NCBI GenBank assembly: GCA_039636775.1
Contig: CP143429.1
Location: forward strand, 2,170,001 to 2,234,000
Length of the DNA: 64,000 bases
Direction of reading: 5' to 3'
Source of the DNA: Micrococcaceae bacterium Sec5.8
GTDB taxonomy: Bacteria; Actinomycetota; Actinomycetes; Actinomycetales; Micrococcaceae
Position numbers and translations under genes: made by a program. The notes under the pieces are model-generated. The model searched no databases. It was not told the origin of the DNA and was given only the letters and a program-made list of their open reading frames with translations. Positions 32,105-40,985 of the stretch are shown in pieces; positions within the stretch are counted from its first letter, which is position 1, and the number at the start of each line of letters is the position of its first letter.

Positions 32105-33550
32105 TCACTTGCCCCGGATGATCCTGCGCAGCCGCTCGAGCCGGGTGGAGATGTCCCGTTCGGCGCCGTTGGCGGTCGGTTCGTAGTAGTTCCGGCCCAC
32201 CAGGTCATCCGGCGGGTACTGCTGGGCGGCCACCGAGTGCGGCGCGTCATGGGCGTATTTGTAGCCCTGCCCGTGGCCGAGTTGTTTGGAACCCGGGTAG
32301 TGGGCGTCGCGCAGGTGGGCGGGGATGCCGTTGCCCAGGCCGGCCCGGACATCGGCGATCGCCTGGTTGATCCCCAGGTAGGCGGCATTGGATTTAGGTG
32401 CGGTCGCGAGATGGACCACCGCCTCGGCCAGGATGATGCGGCCCTCCGGCATGCCGATCAGCTGCACGGCCTGGGCGGCGGCGACGGCGGTCTGCAGCGC
32501 CGTCGGATCTGCCATGCCGACGTCCTCAGCGGCGGAGATGACGATGCGCCGGGCCACGAACCGCGGGTCCTCCCCCGCCTCGAGCATCCGGGCGAGGTAG
32601 TGCAGGGCGGCGTCAACGTCCGAACCCCGGATGGACTTGATGAACGCGCTGGCAACATCGTAGTGCTGGTCGCCGGCACGGTCGTAGCGAACCGAGGCGA
32701 CGTCAAGGGCTCGTTCCGTGTGCTTGAGTTCGATCTTCACTGGAGCATCCGCGGCCCCAGTTCCGTCGACGCCGCCGGCGTCGTCCGCGTCGCCGAACGC
32801 GACACCGGCTGCCGCCTCGAGCGCGGTCAGCGCGCGGCGGGCGTCCCCGCCGGAGAGCCGGACCAGGTGGCCCAGCGCTTCGCCGCTGAGTTCGACTTTG
32901 CCGCCGAGGCCGCGGTGGTCGGTCGCAGCGCGCAACAGCAGGGCCTCGACGTCGGCATCGGTGAGGGGTTTAAGCGTCAGCAGCAGGGACCGCGAGAGCA
33001 GCGGCGAGACCACCGAGAAGGACGGGTTCTCGGTGGTCGCGGCGACCAGGACCACCCAGCGGTTTTCGACCCCGGGCAGCAACGCATCCTGCTGGGCCTT
33101 GTTGAACCTGTGGATCTCATCCAGGAACAACACCGTGGTGGTCTTGAACAGGTCACGGGCGGTGAGGGCTTCATCCATGACACGCCGGACGTCCTTGACG
33201 CCCGCGGTGATGGCGGAAAGCTCCACGAATTTACGGCCGGGGCCCTTGGCGATGACGTGGGCGAGGGTGGTCTTGCCCGTGCCGGGCGGCCCCCAGAGGA
33301 TCAGCGAGCTGGGTCCCGCAGGGCCGGTGGCGTCGGTGCCTGCGGCCAACTGGCGCAGCGGCGACCCCTGCCCCAGCAGGTGCTGCTGGCCCACCACGTC
33401 GTCGAGGGTCCGCGGCCGCATCCTGACGGCCAAGGGGCTGCGCGGGGACGCCCCGCGGCGGGCAGAGCCTGCATCGGGCGTGTCCTCGGCGTCGCCGTCG
33501 TCCCCGGGAGCGGTGCCGCTGTCCCGTCCTGCGCCAAAGAGATCATCCAC
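32105..33550 (-). CDS. rarA: Replication-associated recombination protein A (RarA/MgsA)
   Basis: 481 residues, GTG start. It is a AAA+ ATPase of the clamp-loader clade acting at stalled forks. Walker A is [12 protein letters not shown] near residue 90, Walker B is [25 protein letters not shown], sensor 1 is [19 protein letters not shown]. The C-terminal tetramerisation part is well kept ([50 protein letters not shown]). A linker near residue 250 with Asp/Gly-rich sequence is a small insertion. It is divergent from the acVLRF1 gene with only 59 nt between them. Confidence 0.97.
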   Translation of the reverse strand: MDDLFGAGRDSGTAPGDDGDAEDTPDAGSARRGASPRSPLAVRMRPRTLDDVVGQQHLLGQGSPLRQLAAGTDATGPAGPSSLILWGPPGTGKTTLAHVIAKGPGRKFVELSAITAGVKDVRRVMDEALTARDLFKTTTVLFLDEIHRFNKAQQDALLPGVENRWVVLVAATTENPSFSVVSPLLSRSLLLTLKPLTDADVEALLLRAATDHRGLGGKVELSGEALGHLVRLSGGDARRALTALEAAAGVAFGDADDAGGVDGTGAADAPVKIELKHTERALDVASVRYDRAGDQHYDVASAFIKSIRGSDVDAALHYLARMLEAGEDPRFVARRIVISAAEDVGMADPTALQTAVAAAQAVQLIGMPEGRIILAEAVVHLATAPKSNAAYLGINQAIADVRAGLGNGIPAHLRDAHYPGSKQLGHGQGYKYAHDAPHSVAAQQYPPDDLVGRNYYEPTANGAERDISTRLERLRRIIRGK

Positions 33551-33609
33551 ATAGATAGGCTACTTCTAGTTCCCACCCGCCCCGACACCCTTCCAACGGA
33601 GACCCCGCC

Positions 33610-34257
33610 ATGGCAAGCCCCGAAACCCGTGTGGCATTCGTCTCCGGCGCCCGGCTGCCGGGCTGGGCGGAGCGTTTCGCGGCGAGCCACGGGTGCCTGA
33701 CCGGGGAGGAGCTCGACGGCGGGCTGCAGCTGCGGGCGGCGGACGGCGCGGTGGCCCTGCTGCAGCCGCCCTGGCCGGCGGACGGGCGGCCCGGACGCGG
33801 CAGTGACGCCGTCGGCCGGCTCGCTTCCCTGGCGTCCCAGCCCCGGTGCATCGGGGCGGTGCTGGTCCGACGCGGCGGCTACTCCGTGGCGGTGGTGTCC
33901 GGGGGGCGGGTCCTCGCCAGCAAAACCGGCACCCGCCATGTGCAGTCCCGGACCGCTGCCGGAGGCTGGTCCCAGCAACGGTTTGCCCGGCGCCGGGCCA
34001 ACCAGGCCGATGCCCTGGTGGAGGCTGTCGCGGCGCACGCCGCCCGGATCTTCGCGGAGCACCGGATCGAATACCTGGCGCCCGGCGGCGACCGGACCCT
34101 GGCTGAGCAGGTCCTCGCCGAACCGGTGCTGAAGCAATATGCCGCGCAACCGAGGCTGCAGTTCCTGGACGTTCCGGATCCGCGCGCAGTCGTCCTTAAA
34201 AAGGCGGCGGCGGACCTGTGTGCGGTGCGGATCCTGGTAACGGACCCACCGTCGTAA
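33610..34257 (+). CDS. acVLRF1-family eRF1-like protein, predicted peptidyl-tRNA hydrolase
   Basis: 215 residues, ATG start with GGAG 9 nt upstream. The central block HVQSRTAAGGWSQQRFARRRANQADALVEAVAAHAARIF matches the VLRF1/Vms1 pattern, in which the G-x-S-Q-x-R-F Gln is the equivalent of the catalytic Gln in eukaryotic release factors. The preceding CIGAVLVRRGGYSVAVVSGGRVLASKTGTR is the beta-strand core. In eukaryotes Vms1 frees stalled nascent chains on the 60S subunit; the actinobacterial branch is predicted to do the same, but I know of no direct proof. It is divergent from rarA. The final segment (LQFLDVPDPRAVVLKKAAADLCAVRI) completes the fold. Confidence 0.82.
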   Translation: MASPETRVAFVSGARLPGWAERFAASHGCLTGEELDGGLQLRAADGAVALLQPPWPADGRPGRGSDAVGRLASLASQPRCIGAVLVRRGGYSVAVVSGGRVLASKTGTRHVQSRTAAGGWSQQRFARRRANQADALVEAVAAHAARIFAEHRIEYLAPGGDRTLAEQVLAEPVLKQYAAQPRLQFLDVPDPRAVVLKKAAADLCAVRILVTDPPS

Positions 34258-34321
34258 GTTCCCCGCCGCCATTTCGACGGCTGCGTGCCCGGCTCGACGT
34301 GCGTTTACATCGAATGCGCCG

Positions 34322-34342
34322 CTGCCCGTCGAAACGGGGCAG
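34322..34342. terminator. Weak hairpin between convergent acVLRF1 and membrane-protein genes
   Basis: CTGCCC / GGGCAG stem with two further pairs and a bulge. No U tract. It sits in the 92-nt gap between the two convergent genes; terminator function is uncertain. Confidence 0.35.
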
Positions 34343-34349
34343 GACCGCC

Positions 34350-34955
34350 TCACGGCCGGCGTTCGTCCAGATCGTTCGGGAGGACGACGTCCGTCGGGCT
34401 AGCGCTTGAGCCACGCACGACGACGCGTGGCGAGCCGATGAAGGGGCCCTGGAGCCACATGGGCACCCGCGCGATCCAGCCGACGATCCAGAAGGCAATG
34501 ACCGAAAGGGCCATCAGTGCGACACCGCACCAAAACGCCCAGGGTGTCCAGGCCGACCCAAGCAAGTCCAGGCCCAGCTCTGTGCTTCCGGCCACCGCGG
34601 CGAACAAGCCGGCTATGAGGAAGAAGCCGATGATGCCGGCACCGGCCCGGATTGCTTCGCCGCCGAGGACTGCCGCGAGAAGAAGAGGCACCACAAGTCC
34701 GCCGATGACCAGCACGGCAGCAGTAATACCGAGCGCGTCTCCTGCTTCGCCGTCCACAGTGTCGCTGAGTGGCCCGATGATGAACCCGGCGATGACCGAG
34801 ACCAGCATGAGAGCTATCAGGACGGTGGTCGCCGTCTTAATAAAGCGGTCGCTGAACCTGTACGTTCCGGCCGGGCGCCGAACCGGCGCGGGTGCCGCCT
34901 GCCGCGTCGGCGCCCACGACATCCGCCGCCCGGATGAGTCCTTCTTCATCATCAT
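34350..34955 (-). CDS. Four-helix membrane protein of unknown function
   Basis: Three consecutive ATG codons (34955, 34952, 34949) follow GGGGGAG; the third has the best spacing, so the protein has about 199-201 residues. After a basic N-terminus (KKDSSGRRMSWAPTRQ and RRPAGTYRFSDR) there are four predicted transmembrane segments: ATTVLIALMLVSVIAGFIIG, ALGITAAVLVIGGLVVPLLLAAVL, AGIIGFFLIAGLFAAVAG and WAFWCGVALMALSVIAFWIVGWI. No recognised domain. It is preceded by an intergenic region with 21-bp direct repeats, which suggests that its expression is regulated. The gene is monocistronic as far as can be seen. Confidence 0.65.
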   Translation of the reverse strand: MMMKKDSSGRRMSWAPTRQAAPAPVRRPAGTYRFSDRFIKTATTVLIALMLVSVIAGFIIGPLSDTVDGEAGDALGITAAVLVIGGLVVPLLLAAVLGGEAIRAGAGIIGFFLIAGLFAAVAGSTELGLDLLGSAWTPWAFWCGVALMALSVIAFWIVGWIARVPMWLQGPFIGSPRVVVRGSSASPTDVVLPNDLDERRP

Positions 34956-35297
34956 GTCTCCCCCATGCAATCAGTCGATATTCCGGCGCAATCGGTCGAT
35001 ATTCCGGCCCGGCGTCCGCGACGCCGGATTCCGGCTCGGGAGAACACCTGGGTGTTACTCCGGCCCCATGTGTCCACTAGTATTTCGATCGACTGGATAT
35101 ATCGAGTGTACGGCGGCACCGGTAATCGACCGCAGAAACCGCGGCCGCTCCGGGAAGAAATTCTCCGAACTCCGCCTGGCGGCAGGGACCTGACGGGTTC
35201 TAACGGTCCAGCTGTCCCCGCGATGCGGACGTGCCGGCACCATCGTGTGTCTGGACATGCCCTCCCCGGCCGCCGTGGAATCGCTGGAGGACGCCTG
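34956..35297. other. 342-bp intergenic region with operator-like repeats
   Basis: Non-coding gap between the four-helix membrane protein gene and the acetyltransferase gene. It holds two 21-bp direct repeats next to the membrane-protein start and a further ATATCGA core near 35098 in the opposite orientation (GGATATATCGAG). It is lower in GC than its surroundings near 35070-35110. The short frames in it look like chance. Confidence 0.6.
34968..35009. repeat. Two 21-bp direct repeats upstream of the membrane-protein gene
   Basis: Unit CAATCRGTCGATATTCCGGC repeated at 34968 and 34989, exactly 21 bp apart (two helical turns). Only one internal position differs, plus the final base of the period. 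It is immediately upstream of the GGGGGAG ribosome-binding site on the minus strand, so it could be an operator or overlap the promoter. Confidence 0.75.
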
Positions 35298-36080
35298 TCA
35301 GCAGCCGGTATGGTGCCGCTTCGGGCGTTCCTGCCGGTACAAGTAGCGGCCCGCCACGTGGAAGCCGCTGCGGGCGTAAAGCTCCCGGGCGCCTGCATTG
35401 GCGGCCGTGACCTGCAACCAATAGCCGGCGAGACCCCGCGCATCCCCTTCGCGGAGCAAGCCTTGCAGGATCCGGGCCGCATAGCCCCGGCGCCGGGCGT
35501 CCGGACGCGTTGCCATGCAGTACAGTCCGCCACGGCCCCCGCCCGGCGGTATCGCCAGACGTCCGACGGCGGCGGGCACGCCGGCACCGTCCCGCACGAG
35601 GGCGTACAGCGAGGGGCAGCCTTCGAGGATCCCCCGCGCGACGGTGAGGGCATTCTCATCGCCGCGGCCGTCCACACTCCACCACAGCCGCAGCCATTCC
35701 AGGGTCGGCGCAGTGGACATGTCGACGCCGTCCCCGAACCCCGGTGACAACCCGCCCCCGTCCCGGACCAGCGCCAGGGTTTCGGATTGCCGGGTGAACC
35801 CTTCCGCGTCCAGCAGAGCATGGAGAGGCGCGGAGCCGGGGTCCTCGAATAGCTGGAAGATCACCGGCAACCGGCGTTTGCGGTACCAAAGGCGTGCTCG
35901 CCGGAGCCCGTCGAGCTGCGCGCGGGGGTCGGCGCCGGGGTCCCGCGGCCAGATCGAGTTGGCGCGCTGCGTCACGCCGAAGGCGGCGCGGAGCACCCAG
36001 CCGCCGGATTCCTCCCGCTCAGCGGCAGGCCAGGCAGCATCCATCAACTCCTCAAGCCCGGTCATCGGTTCCGGTGCCAT
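35298..36080 (-). CDS. GNAT-family N-acetyltransferase
   Basis: 260 residues, ATG start. The C-terminal half has the GNAT acetyl-CoA site: GLYCMATRPDARRRGYAARILQGLLREG, where R-R-R-G-Y-A is the Q/RxxGxG/A pyrophosphate loop, followed by LQVTAANAGARELYARSGFHVAGRYLYRQ. The N-terminal half (ESGGWVLRAAFGVTQRANSIWP) resembles a degenerate second GNAT-like domain, as in other two-domain acetyltransferases. The acyl acceptor is unknown. It lies alone between two intergenic regions, with the aspS terminator just upstream of it. Confidence 0.85.
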   Translation of the reverse strand: MAPEPMTGLEELMDAAWPAAEREESGGWVLRAAFGVTQRANSIWPRDPGADPRAQLDGLRRARLWYRKRRLPVIFQLFEDPGSAPLHALLDAEGFTRQSETLALVRDGGGLSPGFGDGVDMSTAPTLEWLRLWWSVDGRGDENALTVARGILEGCPSLYALVRDGAGVPAAVGRLAIPPGGGRGGLYCMATRPDARRRGYAARILQGLLREGDARGLAGYWLQVTAANAGARELYARSGFHVAGRYLYRQERPKRHHTGC

Positions 36081-36149
36081 GAGGGCCTTTCCGTCCGGCG
36101 CATCGTCCAGCCTTCCCGCGGGATTCTCAGAACAGCAGATTCGACAGCA

Positions 36150-36177
36150 AAGGCTCCCCGGTTGCCCGGGGAGCCTT
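36150..36177 (-). terminator. Intrinsic terminator downstream of aspS
   Basis: Perfect 12-bp stem AAGGCTCCCCGG / CCGGGGAGCCTT with a 4-nt loop, 19 bp past the aspS stop. The minus-strand arm is followed by TTTGCTG. Confidence 0.88.
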
Positions 36178-36196
36178 CACCGCTGATCACCAGAGC

Positions 36197-37978
36197 TTAC
36201 TTGGTGCCGTCCGCCTTCTTGGCCTCGGGCTTGAAGTCCACACCGGCTTCCTTGCGCTGCTGCGCCGTGATCGGGGCAGGAGCCTGCGTCAGCGGATCGT
36301 AGCCGCCGCCGGACTTCGGGAAGGCAATGACGTCGCGGATGGACTCGACCCCGGCCAGCAGCGCCACCACCCGGTCCCAGCCGAACGCGATGCCGCCGTG
36401 GGGTGGCGCGCCGAACTTGAAGCCCTCGAGCAGGAAGCCGAACTTGGTCTCGGCATCCGCCTTGTCCAGGCCCATGAGCTCAAAGACCCGTTCCTGGACG
36501 TCGCCCTGGTGGATACGGATGGAGCCGCCGCCGATTTCGTTGCCGTTGCAGACGATGTCGTACGCGTAGGACAGCGCGGCTTCGGGATCCTTATCGAAGC
36601 TGTCCATGAACTCGGGCTTGGGCGAGGTGAACGCGTGGTGCACCGCGGTCCACTTCCCGGCGCCCACAGCCACGTCGCCGGACGCGACGGCAGCCGCGGC
36701 GGGTTCGAACATCGGCGCGTCCACCACCCAGCAGAACGCCCAGTCGCTCGGGTTGATCAGGCCGGTGCGGTGGCCGATTTCCACCCGGGCAGCTCCCAGC
36801 AGGGCGCGCGACGGCGTCTTCTCCCCGGCGGCGAAGAAGATGCAGTCACCCGGCTTCGCGCCGACAGCCGCGGCCAGGCCGGCCCGCTCGGTGTCGGTCA
36901 GGTTCTTGGCAACGGGACCGGCGAGTTCGCCGTCTTCCTTGAACAGGACGTACGCCAGGCCCTTGGCGCCGCGCTGCTTGGCCCATTCCTGCCAGGCGTC
37001 GAGCGCACGGCGGGCCTGGGAGGCGCCGCCCGGCATCACGACGGCGCCAACGTAGGGTGCCTTGAAGACGCCGAAGTTGGTGTCCCTGAAGAACTCGGTG
37101 AGCTCGGTGAGCTCCAGTCCGAAGCGCAGGTCGGGCTTGTCCGAGCCGTAGCGGGCCATCGCGTCGTGGTAGGTGATGCGCTGGATCGGCGTCGGGATCT
37201 CGACGTCGATCAGCTTCCACAGTGCCTGGACGATGCTTTCGCCGAGCTTGATGATGTCATCCTGCTCCACGAAGCTGGCTTCGATGTCGAGCTGGGTGAA
37301 CTCCGGCTGGCGGTCCGCGCGGAAATCCTCGTCGCGGTAGCAGCGCGCAATCTGGTAGTACTTCTCGAAACCGCCCACCTGCAGGAGCTGCTTGAACAGC
37401 TGGGGTGACTGCGGCAGTGCATACCAGGAGCCCGGCGCCAGGCGTGCGGGGACCACAAAGTCGCGGGCGCCTTCCGGCGTCGAACGCGTCAGCGTGGGCG
37501 TTTCGATCTCGACATAGCCGTCCTGGTGCAGCAGTTCACGGGCGACCCGGTTGGCCTCGGAGCGCAGCCGCATGTTGCGGGCGGGACCGGGGCGGCGCAA
37601 GTCCAGGTAGCGGTGCTTGAGGCGGGCTTCCTCGCCGACTTCCACGTGCTCGTCGATCTGGAACGGCAGCGGCTCGGAGGTGTTCAGGATTGTGACCTTC
37701 TCGGCCATGACCTCAATTTCGCCAGTAGCCAGCGCGGGATTCTCGTTGCCCTCGGGGCGGCGGGAGACTGTGCCGGTCACCTGCAGCACGAACTCGTTGC
37801 GCAGCCCGTGGAACACTTCCTCTTCACGGACCACCACCTGGGCCACGCCGGAGGCGTCGCGCAGGTCGACGAAAGCGACACCACCGTGGTCACGACGCCG
37901 GCCGACCCAGCCGGCGAGGGAAACGGTTTGTCCAATGTGCTCGGAGCGAAGGGATCCGAGGTCATGTGTGCGCAGCAC
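36197..37978 (-). CDS. aspS: Aspartyl-tRNA synthetase
   Basis: Start set at GTG 37978 (protein begins with the family-typical [32 protein letters not shown]) with GAAAGG 6 nt upstream; 593 residues. Longer upstream frames are not needed. It charges tRNA-Asp. The anticodon OB fold is at the N-terminus, class II motif 2 is [22 protein letters not shown], a GAD insertion lies around residues 300-420, and motif 3 is [15 protein letters not shown] near residue 540. Size and GAD domain fit bacterial-type AspRS. Whether it also charges tRNA-Asn cannot be told from here. It is divergent from the permease gene. Confidence 0.97.
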   Translation of the reverse strand: MLRTHDLGSLRSEHIGQTVSLAGWVGRRRDHGGVAFVDLRDASGVAQVVVREEEVFHGLRNEFVLQVTGTVSRRPEGNENPALATGEIEVMAEKVTILNTSEPLPFQIDEHVEVGEEARLKHRYLDLRRPGPARNMRLRSEANRVARELLHQDGYVEIETPTLTRSTPEGARDFVVPARLAPGSWYALPQSPQLFKQLLQVGGFEKYYQIARCYRDEDFRADRQPEFTQLDIEASFVEQDDIIKLGESIVQALWKLIDVEIPTPIQRITYHDAMARYGSDKPDLRFGLELTELTEFFRDTNFGVFKAPYVGAVVMPGGASQARRALDAWQEWAKQRGAKGLAYVLFKEDGELAGPVAKNLTDTERAGLAAAVGAKPGDCIFFAAGEKTPSRALLGAARVEIGHRTGLINPSDWAFCWVVDAPMFEPAAAAVASGDVAVGAGKWTAVHHAFTSPKPEFMDSFDKDPEAALSYAYDIVCNGNEIGGGSIRIHQGDVQERVFELMGLDKADAETKFGFLLEGFKFGAPPHGGIAFGWDRVVALLAGVESIRDVIAFPKSGGGYDPLTQAPAPITAQQRKEAGVDFKPEAKKADGTK

Positions 37979-38085
37979 AGCACGCCTTTCTGAAGAAGAC
38001 AGAGGGAAATCAAAACTCATGTTCAATAGGATCGCTACTGGAACGATCCCGTTCGAGTTTACCCGCTGGAAAGGCCCCTCCCGCC

Positions 38086-39387
38086 ATGGCAAGCCGCCCC
38101 CAGAGCACGCCGTCCCCTGACCAGCCCGCACGGCCGCAGCTGCAGCGCCGCCTGGGCGTCCTTGACGCTACCGCGATCGGGCTCGGTTCCATGCTGGGCG
38201 CCGGGGTCTTTGTGGTCTTCGCGCCGGCTGCCGCCCTGGCCGGTCCACTGCTGGCCGTCGCGGTGGCCGTGGCCGGTGTGATTGCGTACTGCAATGCGGT
38301 GGCGTCGGCCCAGCTGGCCGCGATATACCCAACGAGCGGCGGAACGTACGTCTACGGCCGGAAGCGGCTCGGTGAGTGGCCGGGCTTCATCGCGGGCTGG
38401 GGTTTCGTGACCGGCAAGACCGCGTCGTGCGCGGCGATGGCGTTGACGTTCGGCCACTATGTGGCGCCGGAGTTCGCGACGCCGCTGGCCGTCGCCGCCG
38501 TCGTGGTCCTGACCGGCGTGAACCTGCTCGGCATCACCCGCACCGCGCTGTTGACGCGGGTCCTGCTGGGGGTGGTGCTGGCAACCCTGGCGTTCGTGGC
38601 AGCTGCGGCCATTCTTGGCCCGCATGCTTCTTCCGGCGTTGCCGCCGGTGCGGGCGGCGCTGCCGCGGCGGGCGGCTGGGGTGTACTCCCCGCCGCCGGG
38701 CTGATGTTTTTTGCCTTCGCCGGCTACGCCCGGATCGCGACCTTGGGCGAAGAGGTCAAGGACCCCACCCGCACCATCCCGCGGGCCATTTTCGCCGCAC
38801 TGGGCGCGGCCTTCGTCATCTATCTCGGACTGGCGCTGCTGCTGCAGTGGCACCTGCCCGCGGAGCAGCTGGCCGGGTCGACGGCGCCGTTGCTCGATGC
38901 TGTCACCGCCTCACGGCTCAGCGCCGGCGCCCCGTTCGTTCAGGCGGGCGCGGCCGCCGGGTGCCTCGGTGCCCTGCTGGCCCTGATCACCGGTGTGGGC
39001 CGGACCGCCCTGGCGATGGCGCGGGAACGCGACCTGCCGGACCCGCTCGCCCGGGTGGGCGGCATGCACCCGGTTCCGTACCTGGCCGAGCTGGCCGTCG
39101 CGGCCGCGGTGATGGTGCTGTTGCTGACCACCAACGTGCTGACCGTGGTGGGTTTCTCCAGCTTCGGCGTGCTGGTCTACTACTCGGTGACGAACGCTGC
39201 CGCCTTCACCCTATCCGAGCGTCCCCGGCACGCGCCACGCTGGCTGAATGTCCTGGGCTTCGTCGGTTGCCTGCTCCTGGCCGCCACCCTGCCGCCGGCC
39301 TCCGCACTGGGTATGGCAGCGGTGCTGGGCACGGGCGTGGCGGGGCGCTTCCTGGTGTTGAGGCGCCGGCTCCGGCGAACCGCCTAG
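38086..39387 (+). CDS. APC-superfamily amino acid permease
   Basis: Start taken at ATG 38086 ([10 protein letters not shown]); 433 residues. About 12 transmembrane segments. The first helix carries [20 protein letters not shown], the G-S-M-L-G-A-G substrate-binding kink of the APC fold; [24 protein letters not shown] is the second conserved block. The helix 8 region ([20 protein letters not shown]) is also typical. It probably imports or exchanges amino acids in symport with protons, but specificity is unknown. Its TAG stop overlaps the hisS TAG stop as CTAG. Confidence 0.88.
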   Translation: MASRPQSTPSPDQPARPQLQRRLGVLDATAIGLGSMLGAGVFVVFAPAAALAGPLLAVAVAVAGVIAYCNAVASAQLAAIYPTSGGTYVYGRKRLGEWPGFIAGWGFVTGKTASCAAMALTFGHYVAPEFATPLAVAAVVVLTGVNLLGITRTALLTRVLLGVVLATLAFVAAAAILGPHASSGVAAGAGGAAAAGGWGVLPAAGLMFFAFAGYARIATLGEEVKDPTRTIPRAIFAALGAAFVIYLGLALLLQWHLPAEQLAGSTAPLLDAVTASRLSAGAPFVQAGAAAGCLGALLALITGVGRTALAMARERDLPDPLARVGGMHPVPYLAELAVAAAVMVLLLTTNVLTVVGFSSFGVLVYYSVTNAAAFTLSERPRHAPRWLNVLGFVGCLLLAATLPPASALGMAAVLGTGVAGRFLVLRRRLRRTA

Positions 39388-40730
39388 GCCTGCAGGACCC
39401 GGACGTGCAGGTCCTCAGCGGCCGGCGCCCAGGTGGCCGGATCGGCGTCGACCTGTTCCCCGGAGCGGATGTCCTTGACCTGGTGCTTGCCCTCGTCGTC
39501 CGTGAACCAGACGAAGGGGATACCGCGGCGGTCAGCGAACTTGATCTGCTTGCCGAACTTCTCCGCCTTGGCCGCCACCTCGGTGGCGATGCCCCGGCTG
39601 CGCAGCTCCGCGGCGACGTCCTGCGCCGCACCCCAGCTGTCATCGCTGCTGAGCGCCACCAGCACGGCGGTCGGCACGGACCGGGTTGCCGTGGCGAGCT
39701 CCTGGCTGAGGATCCTGGACACCAGCCGGGTGACGCCGATGGAGAGCCCGACGCCGGGGAACTTACGGTTTCCCTTGCTGGCGAGGGCGTCGTAACGTCC
39801 GCCGGAGCAGATCGAACCGAGCTGTTCATGGCCCACCAGGACGGTTTCCACGACGGTGCCGGTGTAGTAGTCCAGTCCGCGGGCAATGCTGAGGTCAGCG
39901 ACCACCTTGCCCGGCGCCCGCTGGACGGCGGCCGCGATAACCTGCTCCAGTTCGGTCAGGCCCTCCTCCAGCAGGTCGTTGCTGACCCCGAGGGCGCGGA
40001 CCTGCGCCACGAAGGAGGTGTCCCCGGTGCGGATCGAGGCCAGCTTGAGGGCGGACCTGGCCTGCTCGTCGGTGGCGCCAAGCTCGGACTTGAGCAGCTC
40101 CGCCACCTTGGCGGCACCGATTTTTTCCAGCTTGTCGATGCTGCGCAGCACGCCGGCGGTGTCGGTGAGGCCGATGCCGTTGTAGAAGCCCTCGGCCAGT
40201 TTGCGGTTGTTGATCCGAAGCAGGAAGTCCGGGATCGGCAGGGCGCTGAGGGCCTCGGCAATGACCAGCGCGATCTCGACGTCATAACGGAACGGCAGAT
40301 CTCCGTCGCCCACGATGTCGATATCCGCCTGGGTGAACTCGCGGGCGCGGCCTTCCTGCGGACGCTCACCGCGCCAGACCTTCTGGATCTGGTACCGGCG
40401 GAACGGGAAGGCGAGGTAGCCGGCGTTTTCGACGACGTACCGGGCAAAGGGCACAGTGAGGTCGAAGTGCAGGGCCAGGGCGTGCGGATCACCCTTCTGG
40501 GACGCAGGCTCTGCGCCGTCGTCCTCCTGCAGCCGGCTCAGGCCGTACACCTCTTTGTCGATCTCGCCTTTGCGCAGCAGCTGCCCCACCGTTTCCACGG
40601 CGCGGGTTTCGATGGAGGAGAATCCATGCAGTTCGAAAACCCGGCGCAGCGTGTCCAGCACGTGCAGCTCCACCAGCCGCTCCTCGGGAAGCCACTCGGG
40701 GAATCCGGACAGGGAGGCGGTGCGTGCCAT
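39384..40730 (-). CDS. hisS: Histidyl-tRNA synthetase, eukaryote/Bacteroidetes-like motif type
   Basis: Start at ATG 40730 with GAGGAG 9 nt upstream, giving 448 residues. It charges tRNA-His. Class II motifs are intact, including ARGLDYYTGTVVE (HisA) and GGRYDALASKGNRKFPGVGLSIGVTRL. Unlike the usual bacterial enzyme, which reads LRPEGTA, the motif here is LHFDLTVPFARYVV, and motif 2 is RYQIQKVWRGERPQEGRAREFTQADIDIVG, as in eukaryotic and Bacteroidetes HisRS. This suggests that an atypical, possibly transferred hisS replaced the actinobacterial form. Its promoter region is shared with the cyclophilin gene and contains a 10-bp inverted repeat. Confidence 0.95.
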   Translation of the reverse strand: MARTASLSGFPEWLPEERLVELHVLDTLRRVFELHGFSSIETRAVETVGQLLRKGEIDKEVYGLSRLQEDDGAEPASQKGDPHALALHFDLTVPFARYVVENAGYLAFPFRRYQIQKVWRGERPQEGRAREFTQADIDIVGDGDLPFRYDVEIALVIAEALSALPIPDFLLRINNRKLAEGFYNGIGLTDTAGVLRSIDKLEKIGAAKVAELLKSELGATDEQARSALKLASIRTGDTSFVAQVRALGVSNDLLEEGLTELEQVIAAAVQRAPGKVVADLSIARGLDYYTGTVVETVLVGHEQLGSICSGGRYDALASKGNRKFPGVGLSIGVTRLVSRILSQELATATRSVPTAVLVALSSDDSWGAAQDVAAELRSRGIATEVAAKAEKFGKQIKFADRRGIPFVWFTDDEGKHQVKDIRSGEQVDADPATWAPAAEDLHVRVLQA

Positions 40731-40837
40731 GGTGGGTTTTCTCCTCAGGTAAAACCGGCCCGAGTTCCCTTCGCGGCCGTGGAGTTGAACGGAGCGTCCG
40801 AAACGGGGAACAGACGTGCGGCAGAAAGGCCGGTCGT

Positions 40838-40868
40838 GCATAAACTGTGTGCGGCAGTCAGTTTATGC
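40838..40868. promoter_or_regulatory. 10-bp inverted repeat between divergent hisS and cyclophilin genes
   Basis: Perfect arms GCATAAACTG (40838-40847) and CAGTTTATGC (40859-40868) separated by 11 bp, so the arms are 21 bp apart. Each arm contains TAAACT, a TANNNT-type -10 on its own strand. It could be an operator or symmetrical divergent promoter elements. Confidence 0.6.
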
Positions 40869-40985
40869 TTTCCGCGCCCGCAACTTCCAATGCGGCCGGG
40901 CAAGGCCGGCTCGCCGGCAGCTTTTCCGCTGAACCTGCGACGGCGCCCCGCGCCGCCCGGGTTCGGCCCTACCCCAGGAGGACTT

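Noticed and set aside
35055-35258. 67-codon frame in the intergenic region before the acetyltransferase
   Set aside because: No ribosome-binding site, no similarity to a known small protein, and composition like non-coding sequence.
38376-40985. A very long plus-strand frame running from the permease through hisS into the cyclophilin gene
   Set aside because: Its 5' part is an out-of-frame reading of the permease and the antisense of hisS. Only the last 266 codons, from TTG 40986, encode a recognisable protein.
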